The notes beneath the pieces were generated by a model. It had not been told where the DNA came from, did no database searches, and worked only from the letters and a program-made list of their open reading frames with translations. A stretch of 44,989 nucleotides of DNA from Bacteroidales bacterium (GTDB taxonomy: Bacteria; Bacteroidota; Bacteroidia; Bacteroidales; Tenuifilaceae), in NCBI GenBank assembly GCA_017454165.1, contig JAFTDN010000188.1, positions 1-44,989 on the forward strand, read 5' to 3'. This document shows, one piece after another, positions 17,046 through 26,424 of this stretch. Positions within the stretch are counted from its first letter, which is position 1. Each line of letters opens with the position of its first letter. Made by a program: the position numbers and the translations under genes.

Positions 17046-19178
17046 TTATGTTGATGACATCTCGAGCTGCACCGTGCTGCCGGGCACAACGGTGCTGCCC
17101 GGCGTTACCGATTGCGCCCTCACGGTGCCAAAGCCGCTGAAGCGCACCTTTACGCCGCTGTTCTCGAGCAGGTATATGGCATCGCGGAGGCCCATGCCCA
17201 CCACGTTGGGAATGACGGATGTGCTGGGGGTCAATGCGTTGAGCACTACCTGCTCATCGCTACGGGTGGTCGTGGCCCAACCCTTGGGGTCGGCATTCAG
17301 GGTGTAGGGCACACGTAGGTCGCCCAGCACTCTAGCCAGCTGCTGGGTTTGGGTGTTCTTGCACTGCGGCGGCTCGGGCGTGGTGCTGCGGTCCACGCGC
17401 CCGAACCACTCGGGGTTGGTGGCATATACCTTGTCGGCAATCTCCTTGAACACCGGGCCAGCCACCACGTTGCCGTAGTACACGCTGTTGCTCGGCGAGT
17501 TCACCACCACTATGCACGAGTATTTTGGGGCCTCGGCGGGGAAGTAGCCCGCAAACGATGCCTGGTAGCTCACCGTGCCCTGATGCCTATAGCCCCTGGT
17601 GCCCTTGGCCACCTGGGCCGTACCGGTTTTGCCAGCTATGCGGTAGTGCGCGTTGCGCAGGTGTTTGGCCGTGCCGCGCTCCACCACGCCCTCTAGGGCC
17701 TCGTGCACCTGCCTGAGCGTGCTGCGCGAGCATATCGATGAGGCCAGCACCTCGGTGGGGAAGGTCTGCACCGTTTGCCCATGCTTTTTTAGGGCCTTCA
17801 CAAAACGGGGTTTCACCATCTTGCCCTTGTTGGCTATGGCGTTGTACAGGGTGAGCATCTGCAGCGGGGTTAGGCTCACCTCGTAGCCCATGCTCATCAT
17901 GGGCATGCTGAGCCCCGACCATAACTTGTCGCCAGGGTACTTGATGTAGGGTGCGCCCTCGCCCGCTATGGGTAGCCCCAGCGGCTGGTTCAGCCGCATG
18001 GCATACAGGCGGTTCACGAAGTCCTTTTCCTTGCCCTTGTACTTGGTGCTCACCAACTTTACCATGGCTATGTTCGACGAGAGCTCGAACGCCTCGCGCA
18101 CCGACACCAGGCCGTACCCGCCGTGGCGCGAGTCGGTGATGTCCTTGTCGTATATCCTGTAGCGCCCGCTGCCCGTATTTATGGAGTCATCGAGCGTGAT
18201 GAGGCCATCCTCGAGCAGGGCTATCAGCGTGGCCACCTTCATGGTGGAGCCCGGCTCCGATGCCTCGCCTATGGCGTAGTTGTACAGCTCGGTGTAGCCC
18301 CCGTCGGGGGTGCGTTTGAGGTTGGCTATGGCCTTGATGTCGCCCGTGGCCACTTCCATGAGCACGGCGCAGCCATGGTCGGCCCCGTGCCGGCTGAGGC
18401 TGCGGTGCAGGGCCGCGTCGGCCACGTCCTGTATGTCCACATCGATGGTGGTGATCACGTCGGTGCCGTCCTCAGGCTCGATCTCATCGGCGCTCTTGGC
18501 GGGCACCCAGTTGTTGCCCGGTATGCGCTGATACACCCTGAAGCCCTCGCGCCCGCGCAGCGCATAGTCGAATGCGCCCTCAATGCCCACGGCCACGCCG
18601 CCCGCGTTGATGGTGCCCAGTGTGCGTGCGGCCAGCGCCCCGTGGGTGAGCTTACGCTTGTTGCTCGGCACGATAATCAGGCCGCCCTTGTTGGCCCCCA
18701 TGCGGAACAGGGGGAATTTGCGCAGCTGCTGTAGCTCAAGGTAGTCCACATTGCGGTTGCCTATGCGGTAGTAGCGCCGGCCCTTGTCGAGCTTGCGGGC
18801 ATTGGTGAGCTCGGAGCGGTAGGCGTATTTCGACTGGTTCTTGAAGAGCGCCGATAGGCATATGGCCAGCGAGTCGATGTTGTCGGTGAAGACCCTGTCG
18901 GTGAGGCCGCTGGCCATCAGATCCATGCGAATCTCGTAGTAGGGCACCGACGATGACAGCACCCGCCCATCGGTGGCGCAGATGTCGCCGCGGTTGGGGC
19001 TGAGCACCATGTTCTTATAGGTGGTGCTCTCGGCGCGCTCGCGCCATTGGGCCCCCTCCGCGAACTGTATGTAGGCGATTTTGCCCACTATGGCCGCGCC
19101 CACCAGCACAAATGCCGTGTAGACTATCACTATTCGGTTCAATATTTGTCGTTTCTTCGACATCGGCGGGGGGCTCAT
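17046..19178 (-). CDS. ftsI: Penicillin-binding protein FtsI/PBP3 with C-terminal PASTA domain
   Basis: Encodes 710 residues, start ATG 19178, which overlaps the ftsL stop as ATGA. Septal transpeptidase that crosslinks peptidoglycan with FtsW. One N-terminal transmembrane helix (~15-35, IVIVYTAFVLVGAAIVGKI), a pedestal domain, then a transpeptidase domain with all three active-site motifs: S-x-x-K as STMK within EPGSTMKVATL (~310), S-x-N as SSN within ELSSNIAMVK (~368), and KTG within AGKTGTAQVAKG (~515). The last ~65 residues (VIPNVVGMGLRDAIYLLENSGVKV...) form a PASTA domain, as in Gram-positive SpoVD/PBP2x and many Bacteroidetes homologues. Confidence 0.95.
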   Translation of the reverse strand: MSPPPMSKKRQILNRIVIVYTAFVLVGAAIVGKIAYIQFAEGAQWRERAESTTYKNMVLSPNRGDICATDGRVLSSSVPYYEIRMDLMASGLTDRVFTDNIDSLAICLSALFKNQSKYAYRSELTNARKLDKGRRYYRIGNRNVDYLELQQLRKFPLFRMGANKGGLIIVPSNKRKLTHGALAARTLGTINAGGVAVGIEGAFDYALRGREGFRVYQRIPGNNWVPAKSADEIEPEDGTDVITTIDVDIQDVADAALHRSLSRHGADHGCAVLMEVATGDIKAIANLKRTPDGGYTELYNYAIGEASEPGSTMKVATLIALLEDGLITLDDSINTGSGRYRIYDKDITDSRHGGYGLVSVREAFELSSNIAMVKLVSTKYKGKEKDFVNRLYAMRLNQPLGLPIAGEGAPYIKYPGDKLWSGLSMPMMSMGYEVSLTPLQMLTLYNAIANKGKMVKPRFVKALKKHGQTVQTFPTEVLASSICSRSTLRQVHEALEGVVERGTAKHLRNAHYRIAGKTGTAQVAKGTRGYRHQGTVSYQASFAGYFPAEAPKYSCIVVVNSPSNSVYYGNVVAGPVFKEIADKVYATNPEWFGRVDRSTTPEPPQCKNTQTQQLARVLGDLRVPYTLNADPKGWATTTRSDEQVVLNALTPSTSVIPNVVGMGLRDAIYLLENSGVKVRFSGFGTVRAQSVTPGSTVVPGSTVQLEMSST

Positions 19179-19582
19179 TTGATCACTTTGGGCGGCGTGG
19201 TGGACTCCTCTAGCCCTAAGTTCTTCTGGTTCACTAACTTTACCACCTCTGACTGACGGCTGATCTGCATCAACGTGGCGGCGGTAGTTACCGACTCGGC
19301 GCGTAGGTTCTTCACCTCCTGCCGTAGCGTCTGCTCGCGGCGCATCAGCCGGTCGTAGCGGTAGTGGTTGCCTATGTACATCACGGCCAGTAGTACTAGG
19401 AACATCATGAACGGGAACTGCCGCGCTATGGACTCGCGGGTGAGGATGTTGCCCGTCAAGAAGTCGCTAACCCTCAGCCCGTCAGTCCGTTTTGGGGCTA
19501 CAGGTTCCTCCTCAACGAACTCCACCAGTTCGTTCTGCGCCTGCTGGGGCTGCTGTTCTTGTTCCTGCTCTAGCTCTGTCAT
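19175..19582 (-). CDS. ftsL: FtsL-like divisome protein
   Basis: Encodes 135 residues. An acidic, Gln/Glu-rich cytoplasmic N-terminus (~1-50) is followed by one transmembrane helix (~57-72, FMMFLVLLAVMYIG) and a short coiled coil (YDRLMRREQTLRQEVKNLRAE, ~75-97). This is FtsL topology, and the position between rsmH and ftsI is the ftsL slot. In other bacteria FtsL joins FtsB and FtsQ and activates FtsWI. The conserved sequence is slight, so the call rests on topology and synteny. The gene lies 80 bases after rsmH and its TGA overlaps the ftsI ATG. Confidence 0.85.
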   Translation of the reverse strand: MTELEQEQEQQPQQAQNELVEFVEEEPVAPKRTDGLRVSDFLTGNILTRESIARQFPFMMFLVLLAVMYIGNHYRYDRLMRREQTLRQEVKNLRAESVTTAATLMQISRQSEVVKLVNQKNLGLEESTTPPKVIK

Positions 19583-19662
19583 GGTTCGGTCGGGCGCGCT
19601 GCGTTGTGATGTATATTGTATACTTATAAGGTGTGCTGCGTGTTCGGTCGCAATACGTTGGA

Positions 19663-20580
19663 TTATAGGGTATGTGTCACGCGTTGGCCCACTCGCAGCT
19701 TGGCGCTGCGCGAGCGGCTGTTGTCCGCCTGTTCGCGGGGGCTGGGTGTAATTACGCGGCGGTTCACCTGTTCGAATGGAGCGTTGGGGTTGGCGCCCGT
19801 TATGGCATCGCGCTCATCGTTGCCATCGGGGCTGCCCGTGCGCATGAAGTTCTTCACCATGCGATCCTCCAGCGAGTGGTACGACACCACGGCCAGCCGC
19901 CCTCCCACGCGCAGTGTGCGGGCCGCGCCCAGCAGCATGGCTCGCAGCGCATCTAGCTCGTGGTTCACCTCTATGCGTATGGCCTGGAACACCTGGGCCA
20001 GCATCTTGTTGCGCCGCTGGGGGGGCAGGGCGGGTTCCAGCGCGGCTACTAGGTCGTCCACTTCGCAGAGCTCGCGCTGGGTGCGGGCTTCGGCTATGCG
20101 CCTTGCCAGGGGGCGGGCCGCATCCAGCTCGCCGTAGGTGCGCAGCAGCTGGGCCAGCTGCTCCTCGGTGTACTGGGCCAGCACCTGGCGGGCCGACAGC
20201 TGGGCTTGGCGGTTCATGCGCATGTCGAGCGGGCCGTTGTGGCTGAAGGCGAAGCCCCGCTCGGGGCTGTCTATGTGGCGCGATGACAGCCCCAAATCGG
20301 CGAGTATGCCATCGACGTGCTCTATATTTCTGATGGACAAAAAGTTACGAAAGTATTGAAAGTTGCCCCTGATGAGCGTGAAGCGGGGGTCATCGATGGC
20401 ATTGGCCATGGCCTCCTCATCGCGGTCGAACGCCAGCAGCCGTCCGTGCGGCCCCAGCCGCTCCACGATGGCGCGGGAGTGACCGCCCCCTCCAAAGGTG
20501 AGATCCACGTAAACTCCGTTGGGCACTATGCCTAAGCCCTCTATGCACTCGTGCAGCAGCACTGGTACATGATACGCCAT
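19663..20580 (-). CDS. rsmH: 16S rRNA (cytosine-1402-N4)-methyltransferase RsmH
   Basis: Encodes 305 residues. It methylates N4 of C1402 in the decoding centre of 16S rRNA using S-adenosylmethionine. Visible: start MAYHVPVLLHECIEGL, the SAM motif VDLTFGGGGHSRAI (~24-37), LAFDRDEEAM (~48), GILADLGLSSRHIDSPERGFAF (~90-111), and the C-terminal LAVVSYHSLEDRMVKNFMR (~230). It follows mraZ after 3 bases, the standard mraZ-rsmH pair at the head of dcw. Confidence 0.97.
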   Translation of the reverse strand: MAYHVPVLLHECIEGLGIVPNGVYVDLTFGGGGHSRAIVERLGPHGRLLAFDRDEEAMANAIDDPRFTLIRGNFQYFRNFLSIRNIEHVDGILADLGLSSRHIDSPERGFAFSHNGPLDMRMNRQAQLSARQVLAQYTEEQLAQLLRTYGELDAARPLARRIAEARTQRELCEVDDLVAALEPALPPQRRNKMLAQVFQAIRIEVNHELDALRAMLLGAARTLRVGGRLAVVSYHSLEDRMVKNFMRTGSPDGNDERDAITGANPNAPFEQVNRRVITPSPREQADNSRSRSAKLRVGQRVTHTL

Positions 20581-20583
20581 GGC

Positions 20584-21054
20584 CTATTCCTCCTTAGCTT
20601 TTGTGGGCATTTCGCCCATTATGTTCTCGGCCATGGCGGCGAGGTCGGCGGGGCCAACCTGCGCTGCTTGGTAGCGGTCTTTAGCCCACAGCTCTATTCG
20701 GTCGCCCATGCCGGCGATTACCACCTCCTTGCTCACGCCCACCAGGTCGAGCAGGCGGCGGGGGAGGAGCAGGCGCCCGTTGGCATCGAGCGACACCTCG
20801 GCTGTGCCTCGGTAGAACTCGCGTAGGAACACGTTGTGCTCTCGGTTGTAGGGGTTTATGCGGCTGCGCAGAATGGCGTTTTGATGCTCCCACTCCTCTA
20901 TCGGGAATAGCACTAGGCAGTCGGCGAAGATGTCCTTCTTGGCCACGAACCGGTCGGGCGTGCTGCTGGTCAGCTGTCGTTTGAGCGACGCTGGGAAGAG
21001 CACGCGTCCCTTGTCATCCGCTTTGCATTCATAATCACCGGTGAGCGAGGCCAT
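20584..21054 (-). CDS. mraZ: Transcriptional regulator / cell division protein MraZ
   Basis: Encodes 156 residues. MraZ is a SpoVT-AbrB-fold DNA-binding protein that forms rings and controls its own dcw operon. It has two copies of the MraZ fold: the first around GDYECKADDKGRVLFPASLKR (~5-25), the second around GTAEVSLDANGRLLLPRRLLDLVG (~77-100). The DxxGRxxxP core is visible in both (DDKGRVLFP and DANGRLLLP). Three matching DNA boxes lie upstream (21105-21130). It is the first gene of the cluster and is followed by rsmH after 3 bases. Confidence 0.97.
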   Translation of the reverse strand: MASLTGDYECKADDKGRVLFPASLKRQLTSSTPDRFVAKKDIFADCLVLFPIEEWEHQNAILRSRINPYNREHNVFLREFYRGTAEVSLDANGRLLLPRRLLDLVGVSKEVVIAGMGDRIELWAKDRYQAAQVGPADLAAMAENIMGEMPTKAKEE

Positions 21055-21062
21055 GGGGTATA

Positions 21063-21078
21063 TTGTGTTTCAACACAA
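21063..21078. repeat. Inverted repeat in mraZ leader
   Basis: TTGTGTT / AACACAA with a 2-nt centre. It lies between the -7 element of the mraZ promoter and the mraZ start, overlapping the TTTG part of that element. It could be a protein-binding operator; as an RNA hairpin the loop would be too tight. Confidence 0.4.
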
Positions 21079-21083
21079 ATATA
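21076..21083 (-). promoter_or_regulatory. Promoter -7 element of mraZ/dcw operon
   Basis: The minus strand reads TATATTTG, an exact fit to the Bacteroidetes -7 consensus TAnnTTTG, 21 bases before the mraZ ATG. No good TTTG -33 element is present at the usual distance; the MraZ boxes fall in that place. Confidence 0.6.
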
Positions 21084-21104
21084 CGATATGTTTTTCCATG
21101 TGGT

Positions 21105-21130
21105 GCCACTTTTTCCCACTTTTTACCACT
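21105..21130 (-). promoter_or_regulatory. MraZ operator: three GTGG boxes at 10-bp spacing
   Basis: On the minus strand GTGGT, GTGGG and GTGGC follow each other with AAAAA spacers, so the repeat period is exactly 10 bp (plus-strand CCACT at 21106, 21116 and 21126). MraZ proteins are known to bind short direct repeats of this type with one helical turn spacing upstream of their own gene. The boxes overlap the expected -33 region, which suits repression by MraZ. Confidence 0.75.
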
Positions 21131-21459
21131 GTCGGCGGCACTTTTTATAGCCGTATTGTATGTAAATTACTGATTTATATATATTTAATTGCGATATTTT
21201 TTTTGTGATACGTTGGGTGCTGGGGTGTCATACGAGCTGCATCGGGTGTTGCGTTGGGCCCTCTACGGGAGCAATGCGGCATGGCGCGAGGCCCCATGTC
21301 GTGCGGCGTTGCAGTCCGTTGTGGCGGTATGACGTTGATTTTTAAGTATATATCAGCATTGTGAGGCTGGATGGAGCCTCTGCGTAGTGCGCATATTTAG
21401 TTGTGTGTGTATCAGGTATTTACGCTAAATATGCTCCAAATGGTGGGTGAAAGTGGGAG
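21131..21459. other. Intergenic region between uvrD and mraZ
   Basis: No gene is supported here. The part next to the MraZ boxes is very AT-rich (21160-21210, with a T8 run). The part next to uvrD holds a 6-bp hairpin (GAGGCT / AGCCTC, 21363-21380) without a T-tract. Short ORFs here have no coding character. Confidence 0.6.
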
Positions 21460-23751
21460 CTATTGGTTGGCGGAGTGCAGGTGGGCGTATTGCAGCACCA
21501 GCTTCTTTTGGCCTGTTGGGCCGAAGTCCACCAGCGCTATGGCGTTTGGCCCCTCGCCCTCGACGCTCAGCACACGGCCAGGCCCAAATCGCTCGTGTAT
21601 TACGTTCATGTTGGGTCTTACCTGGTTGGGGCTGAGCGCGTTGCCTCTAGTTGATGGGGCTGGGCGTTTGGTGGCGGGGGCGGATTCGTGTGTGCGGGGT
21701 GCTAGGCTGCGCAGCGGTCGGCCCGGGGCTGGTTGGGGGCGCGAGCTCCGGTCGGAGCGCAGCCCCTGCGCCATGCGGGCATCGGCCTCTATGTACTGCG
21801 GGTCGATGTCGCCCAAGAAGCGGCTGGGCGAGTGGTGTTGCATCTCGCCCCACTGCATACGGCTGTGGGCGAACGAGATGGAGAGCCGTTTGGCGGCGCG
21901 GGTGACGGCCACGTAGAACAGGCGGCGCTCCTCTTCTAGTTGCGTGGTGGAGCCAGAGCTCATGGGCGATGGGAACAGGCCCTCCTCGAGGCCCACCAAG
22001 TACACGTAGTCGAATTCGAGGCCCTTCGATGAGTGCACGGTCATCACGCTCACGCGGTCGTCGTCGGCTGTATCGTCCTGATCCATGTCGGTGAGCAGGG
22101 CCACGTTGGCTAGGTACTCGGGCAGGGTGATGGGCTCATCGAGGTCGCCCTGCTCGCGGCGCTGCTCCACGTACTGCTTCACGGAGTTGAGCAGCTCCTC
22201 CACGTTTTGCAGGCGGCTGAGGCCCTCCACGGAGCTGTCGGAGCGCAGCTCCTGCAGCACCCCCGATGAGCGGGCTATGTTGCTGGCCGTGTCGAATGCA
22301 TCGGCGGTCTGCGCGTTGTGCCGGTGCGCCTCCAGCAGCTCGGCAAAGCCGAGGAGCTTCTTCACGGCGGTGGGCTTTATGGCCTCGGCGGGCTGCACCC
22401 TTAGGTCCTCTATGGTGTGCCACAGGCTTTGGTTGGCCCGGTTGGCCAGCTCCTGTAGGTGCCCCACGGTGGTGTCGCCGATGCCGCGGGTGGGGTAGTT
22501 TATGACGCGGCGCAGGGCCTCGTCGTCGTTGGGGTTCACGGCCAGGCGGAGGTAGGCCAGCATGTCCTTCACCTCCTTGCGCTGGTAGAACGACTGCCCG
22601 CCGAATATGCGGTAGGGGATGTTGCGCTTGCGCAGGGTTTCCTCGAATGCGCGGGACTGGGCGTTGGTGCGGTACAGGATGGCGATGTCGGCGTAGCGGC
22701 AGTGCTCGCGCAGGTTGGTGTCGTAGATGTCGGCGGCCACCATGAACGCCTCTTCCTGCTCGGTGTAGGCCCCCATGAGCCTGATGCGCTCGCCCTGGTC
22801 GCCCTCCGAGAAGGCTACCTTTTTGATCTGCCGCTCGTTTTTGGCTATTATGCTATTGGCCGCATTCACAATGGTTTGCGTGGAGCGGTAGTTGCGTTCG
22901 AGCTTCACTATTTTGCAGCCGGGGTAGTCGGTCTGGAAGTTGAGGATGTTCTGGATTTCGGCCCCTCTGAACGAGTAGATGCTCTGCGCATCGTCGCCCA
23001 CCACGCACACGTTGCGGTGCAGCTCGCCCAGCCGTTTCACTATCAGGTACTGGGCGTAGTTGGTGTCCTGGAACTCGTCCACCAGTATGTGGCTGAATTG
23101 CTGCTGGTAGCGGGCCAGGGCCTCGGGGTGGTCGCGGAATAGGATGTTGGTGTAGAGCAGCAGGTCGTCGAAGTCCATGGCCGATGACTGCTGGCAGCGC
23201 TGGGCGTAGAGCATGTATATCTTGTAGATTTCGCCCATGCGCTGCTTGGTGTCATCGACAAGCACGTCGTGATTGCTGGCGTAGGCGGTGTGCGTTACTA
23301 GGTTGTTCTTGGCCATCGATATGCGGCTGTGCACGGTGTTGTCCTTGTACACCTTGGGATCGAGGCCCAGCTCCTTCACTATTTGTCTGACGAGCGTGCG
23401 CGAGTCGGTGGTGTCGTAGATGGTGAAGTTCGGGCTGAAGCCCAGCAGCTCGGCCTCGCGGCGCAGTATGCGGGCAAATATGGAGTGGAAAGTGCCCATC
23501 CATAGGCGGTTGGCCGGTTTGCCCACCACGCTGGCCACGCGCTCGCGCATCTCCTTGGCCGCCTTGTTGGTGAAGGTGAGCGCGAGTATGCACCAGGGCT
23601 TCACGCCCTGCTCGAGCAGGCGGGCCACGCGGTAGGTGAGCACACGGGTTTTGCCCGAGCCCGCGCCGGCCACCACCAGGCAGGGGCCATCGGTGGCCAG
23701 CACCGCCTCGCGCTGCGCATCGTTTAGTCCGTCAAGGTAATCGGCATACAT
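21460..23751 (-). CDS. UvrD/PcrA-type ATP-dependent DNA helicase
   Basis: Encodes 763 residues, an SF1A 3'-5' helicase used in nucleotide excision and mismatch repair and in clearing RNA polymerase or recombination intermediates. Helicase motifs seen: Q-motif region LNDAQREAV (~9-17), Walker A GAGSGKTR (29-36), Walker B DEFQDTN (~225), motif III GDDAQSIYSFRGA (~252), motif IV region RNYRSTQTI, motif V VMTVHSSKGLEFDYVYLVGLEEG and motif VI RRLFYVAVTRAAKRL. The C-terminus (FGPGRVLSVEGEGPNAIALVDFG) matches the Tudor-like domain that binds RNA polymerase in PcrA/UvrD. It lies upstream of mraZ on the same strand but with a 405-bp gap. Confidence 0.94.
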   Translation of the reverse strand: MYADYLDGLNDAQREAVLATDGPCLVVAGAGSGKTRVLTYRVARLLEQGVKPWCILALTFTNKAAKEMRERVASVVGKPANRLWMGTFHSIFARILRREAELLGFSPNFTIYDTTDSRTLVRQIVKELGLDPKVYKDNTVHSRISMAKNNLVTHTAYASNHDVLVDDTKQRMGEIYKIYMLYAQRCQQSSAMDFDDLLLYTNILFRDHPEALARYQQQFSHILVDEFQDTNYAQYLIVKRLGELHRNVCVVGDDAQSIYSFRGAEIQNILNFQTDYPGCKIVKLERNYRSTQTIVNAANSIIAKNERQIKKVAFSEGDQGERIRLMGAYTEQEEAFMVAADIYDTNLREHCRYADIAILYRTNAQSRAFEETLRKRNIPYRIFGGQSFYQRKEVKDMLAYLRLAVNPNDDEALRRVINYPTRGIGDTTVGHLQELANRANQSLWHTIEDLRVQPAEAIKPTAVKKLLGFAELLEAHRHNAQTADAFDTASNIARSSGVLQELRSDSSVEGLSRLQNVEELLNSVKQYVEQRREQGDLDEPITLPEYLANVALLTDMDQDDTADDDRVSVMTVHSSKGLEFDYVYLVGLEEGLFPSPMSSGSTTQLEEERRLFYVAVTRAAKRLSISFAHSRMQWGEMQHHSPSRFLGDIDPQYIEADARMAQGLRSDRSSRPQPAPGRPLRSLAPRTHESAPATKRPAPSTRGNALSPNQVRPNMNVIHERFGPGRVLSVEGEGPNAIALVDFGPTGQKKLVLQYAHLHSANQ

Positions 23752-23822
23752 TAGTTATATGTTGCTTGTTGTGAGATGTTTATGATTACGAGCCCGCAAC
23801 GGCTGCGGGGCAATCGGCGCTG

Positions 23823-23830
23823 CAAAAATA
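23823..23830 (-). promoter_or_regulatory. Putative promoter -7 element of the helicase gene
   Basis: The minus strand reads TATTTTTG, fitting TAnnTTTG, 71 bases before the helicase ATG. No clear -33 element. The element sits at the broken edge of the neighbouring surface-protein remnant. Confidence 0.45.
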
Positions 23831-26280
23831 CGAAGTAAAATTGGCTTTGCCGAATGGCGGAATCCGCCCCGCGTGCTGGGGGCCCCTTCACGAGAGGTAT
23901 GGGCAGTGCACCATTAAGGCCACGGGCCTTTCTTACACCCTTTACACCCTGCATGTAATAGTGGAGCAGGAGCTCTCGCCCGACCCATGGTTCATATCCT
24001 ACGCTGTGGCCACCCAAAACAATACAGCCCCCAGTAGTCTTGCGCAGTGGCGCAAGGGGGGCTACATACATGCCGTGGTGCCCATGTTTGAGAGCTACGT
24101 GAAGTACTACCTGCACATTTTATCTACCGATGAGTGCGCATGGGCCGTGGAGGACGACCACGGCATTGTGGATCCCTACAGCAACTATAGCGGTCTCAGC
24201 CAAGAAAAAACGGGCACCTGCCTTGAGCTGAAGGGGAACAAATACGGGCAGTTCACCCTAGTGGCCACCCATAAGGTTACGGGCGAGGTGCACCGTATCA
24301 CCACCTTGGTGGAGCAAACGCTCTCGCCCGACCCGCTGGTGCTGCAATGGGCTCTTAATCCAACGGCCAGGGTACGTCCTTCCGATGACAAATTCGTACT
24401 GGTGCCCGATGATGGCCCTATGCACGTGGTGGCCCCCGGTGTGAACTACAAGCACTACCTGTACGTGGAGGCCTCCGACGATGTAACGTGGAGCTACAGC
24501 CAAGATGTTAAAGTGTTCAGCGAATGGGGTACACCGAATAGCCAGTCGGGCAAGCAGTTTGTGGGCAACTTGGACGGCAACCACGGCACAGCCATCCTTA
24601 CAGCCACCCATGCGGGCGGCGAGGTGCGCACCCTCACCGTGAGGTGGAGCCCGAGCTAACGTCCGATGTGGTGCTCGTGCACTCCGATGGCCGTAGGCAG
24701 CACCTCGATGGAGCTAACAGCATGGTGCTCATCGTGCTCAACGAGGGCCACTTCTACCTCGAGGGCGCGGGCTGCGCCGTTACCCAGTGGGACTCCGAGG
24801 AGGAGGTGTGGTACTCCACCACCGAGTATGGCTGGCACTACTGGCTCGACCAGTTCGATGCCGCCACAGGTAGGGGGAGCTTCAACCCCCGCAAGGAGGA
24901 CACGCGCCCCATCACCGTGCGCTACACCCTCAACGGGGAGGCAAAAAGCCTGCAGTTCAACCTCAAGGTTGAGGCCAGCACTATAGAAGAGGTAAAGACC
25001 TACGTGGGCAGCGCTGTCCAGTCCCCTCACTGTGCAGGGCCCAGAGCGCACCTATATCACGCTCAAAGGCCGCCATAAGAACCAAACCGAGTGGGTTGCG
25101 CTGCCCGCATCGGCCTACCGCATACTCGACCAAGAGGGCGTACATGTCATGGGGAACAGCTTTGCCCTGTGGCACGCTGGACGTTTCGAGCTTACCGCCA
25201 CCATGAAGGATGGCCCCAGCACCACATTTGCCGTAGAGTCGGCCTTTGTGGAGCTCACGGATTTCGAAATGCTATGCCCTGCCACATGGAATATCGACAA
25301 GTGGAACGGGTTGAGCAACAAGCGGATAGGCATCAGGGAGGTGGATATGGACGACAAAGACAACGGCTATGTGCTCACCTTCAGTCCCGCCAACGCCAGC
25401 AGTACCGGGCTGGAATGGGAGGCCCTCGACCCCGATGTGGCCGAATTCGACCCGCTCCACGCCAACGGCATTGTGCCCAAACGGGATGGCTCCGCGCGCT
25501 TCCGTGTGCGCAGCACCAGCAACCCCGAGCTGGTGAGGGAGGTGCAGGTTGTGTTCTCCTACCTAAACCCGCTAGCTGCGGTGAACGGCCCTTCCCAGCT
25601 GCGCATAGCTGTTGACGAGGAGTACAACCTCACCGCCGACCTTGCATTCTCTCCCGCCACCGCCACGGAGCAGCGCTTTGCCTACGCCTACAGCCAGCCC
25701 GGCATAGCCGAGGTGCAGCATAAGGTGAACACAGACCCCGACAATGTCAACACGCCCAAGTGGACCACCCACACCCTGAAAGGGCTGGCCGAGGGTGTTG
25801 TGCTGCTCACCTGCACCCCGCTAGACCTCACACAGGGTGCAGAACCAGTTGTTATCCAGGTGTTTGTTGGCGATGCTGTATGCCCCGCCGCTCCCCAGCC
25901 CGAGGCCATAGAGACCTGCGGTAGCTACACATGGCACGGTGCGGAGTACTCCGCCAGCGGCAGCTACCACCACTCTGTTATCGCCCCAATCACTGGCTGC
26001 CAGAGCACCGAGACGTTGCATCTGACCATCCATCAGCCCACCTCCGGCGATACCACAGCCACCGCTGAGGATAGCTTCGCATGGTATGGCGCTGTGCATA
26101 CCGCCAGCGGCAACTACCAGCACACGCTCACCGCCGCCAACGGCTGCGATAGCGTGGTAACGCTGCACCTGACCATCAAACCGTCTCAGCCCGATCAGCC
26201 ATCGGGCCTGTTCGACACCAAGCTCACGGCCCTCACGCTCCACCCCAATCCCACCAGCGGCGAGCTGTGGCTAGCGGTGC

Positions 26281-26394
26281 CTGAGCTTGTCGAAGGCACC
26301 GTCGAAGGCACCGCCTCCGCCGAGGTCCGCGTGTACAACGCCAAGGGCCAGCTGGTGCTGTGTGTGCCTACCCATGGGGCTTCGGCAGGCTCAG
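26281..26394. repeat. Inverted copies of a CTTCGACAAGCTCAG-like repeat inside the sorting-domain region
   Basis: CTGAGCTTGTCGAAG (26281-26295) and CTTCGGCAGGCTCAG (26380-26394) are inverted copies, 13 of 15 bases complementary. The first is followed by a tandem 12-bp duplication (GTCGAAGGCACC twice, 26289-26312). Both keep the reading frame. The 15-mer resembles a short dispersed repeat seen in many bacterial genomes. Confidence 0.55.
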
Positions 26395-26424
26395 CCCCCG
26401 CAGTGGCAGGCTCAGCCCCCGCCG
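26384..26424 (+). repeat. Two-unit tandem repeat (21-bp period) in the T9SS protein remnant
   Basis: An identical 18-base unit (GGCAGGCTCAGCCCCCGC) starts at 26384 and 26405. It encodes AGSAPA twice in frame, and the first unit overlaps the inverted CTTCGGCAGGCTCAG copy. Confidence 0.7.

Noticed and set aside
26384..26424. Direct repeats as a possible CRISPR array
   Set aside because: Only two units with 3-base spacing, in frame within a coding region.
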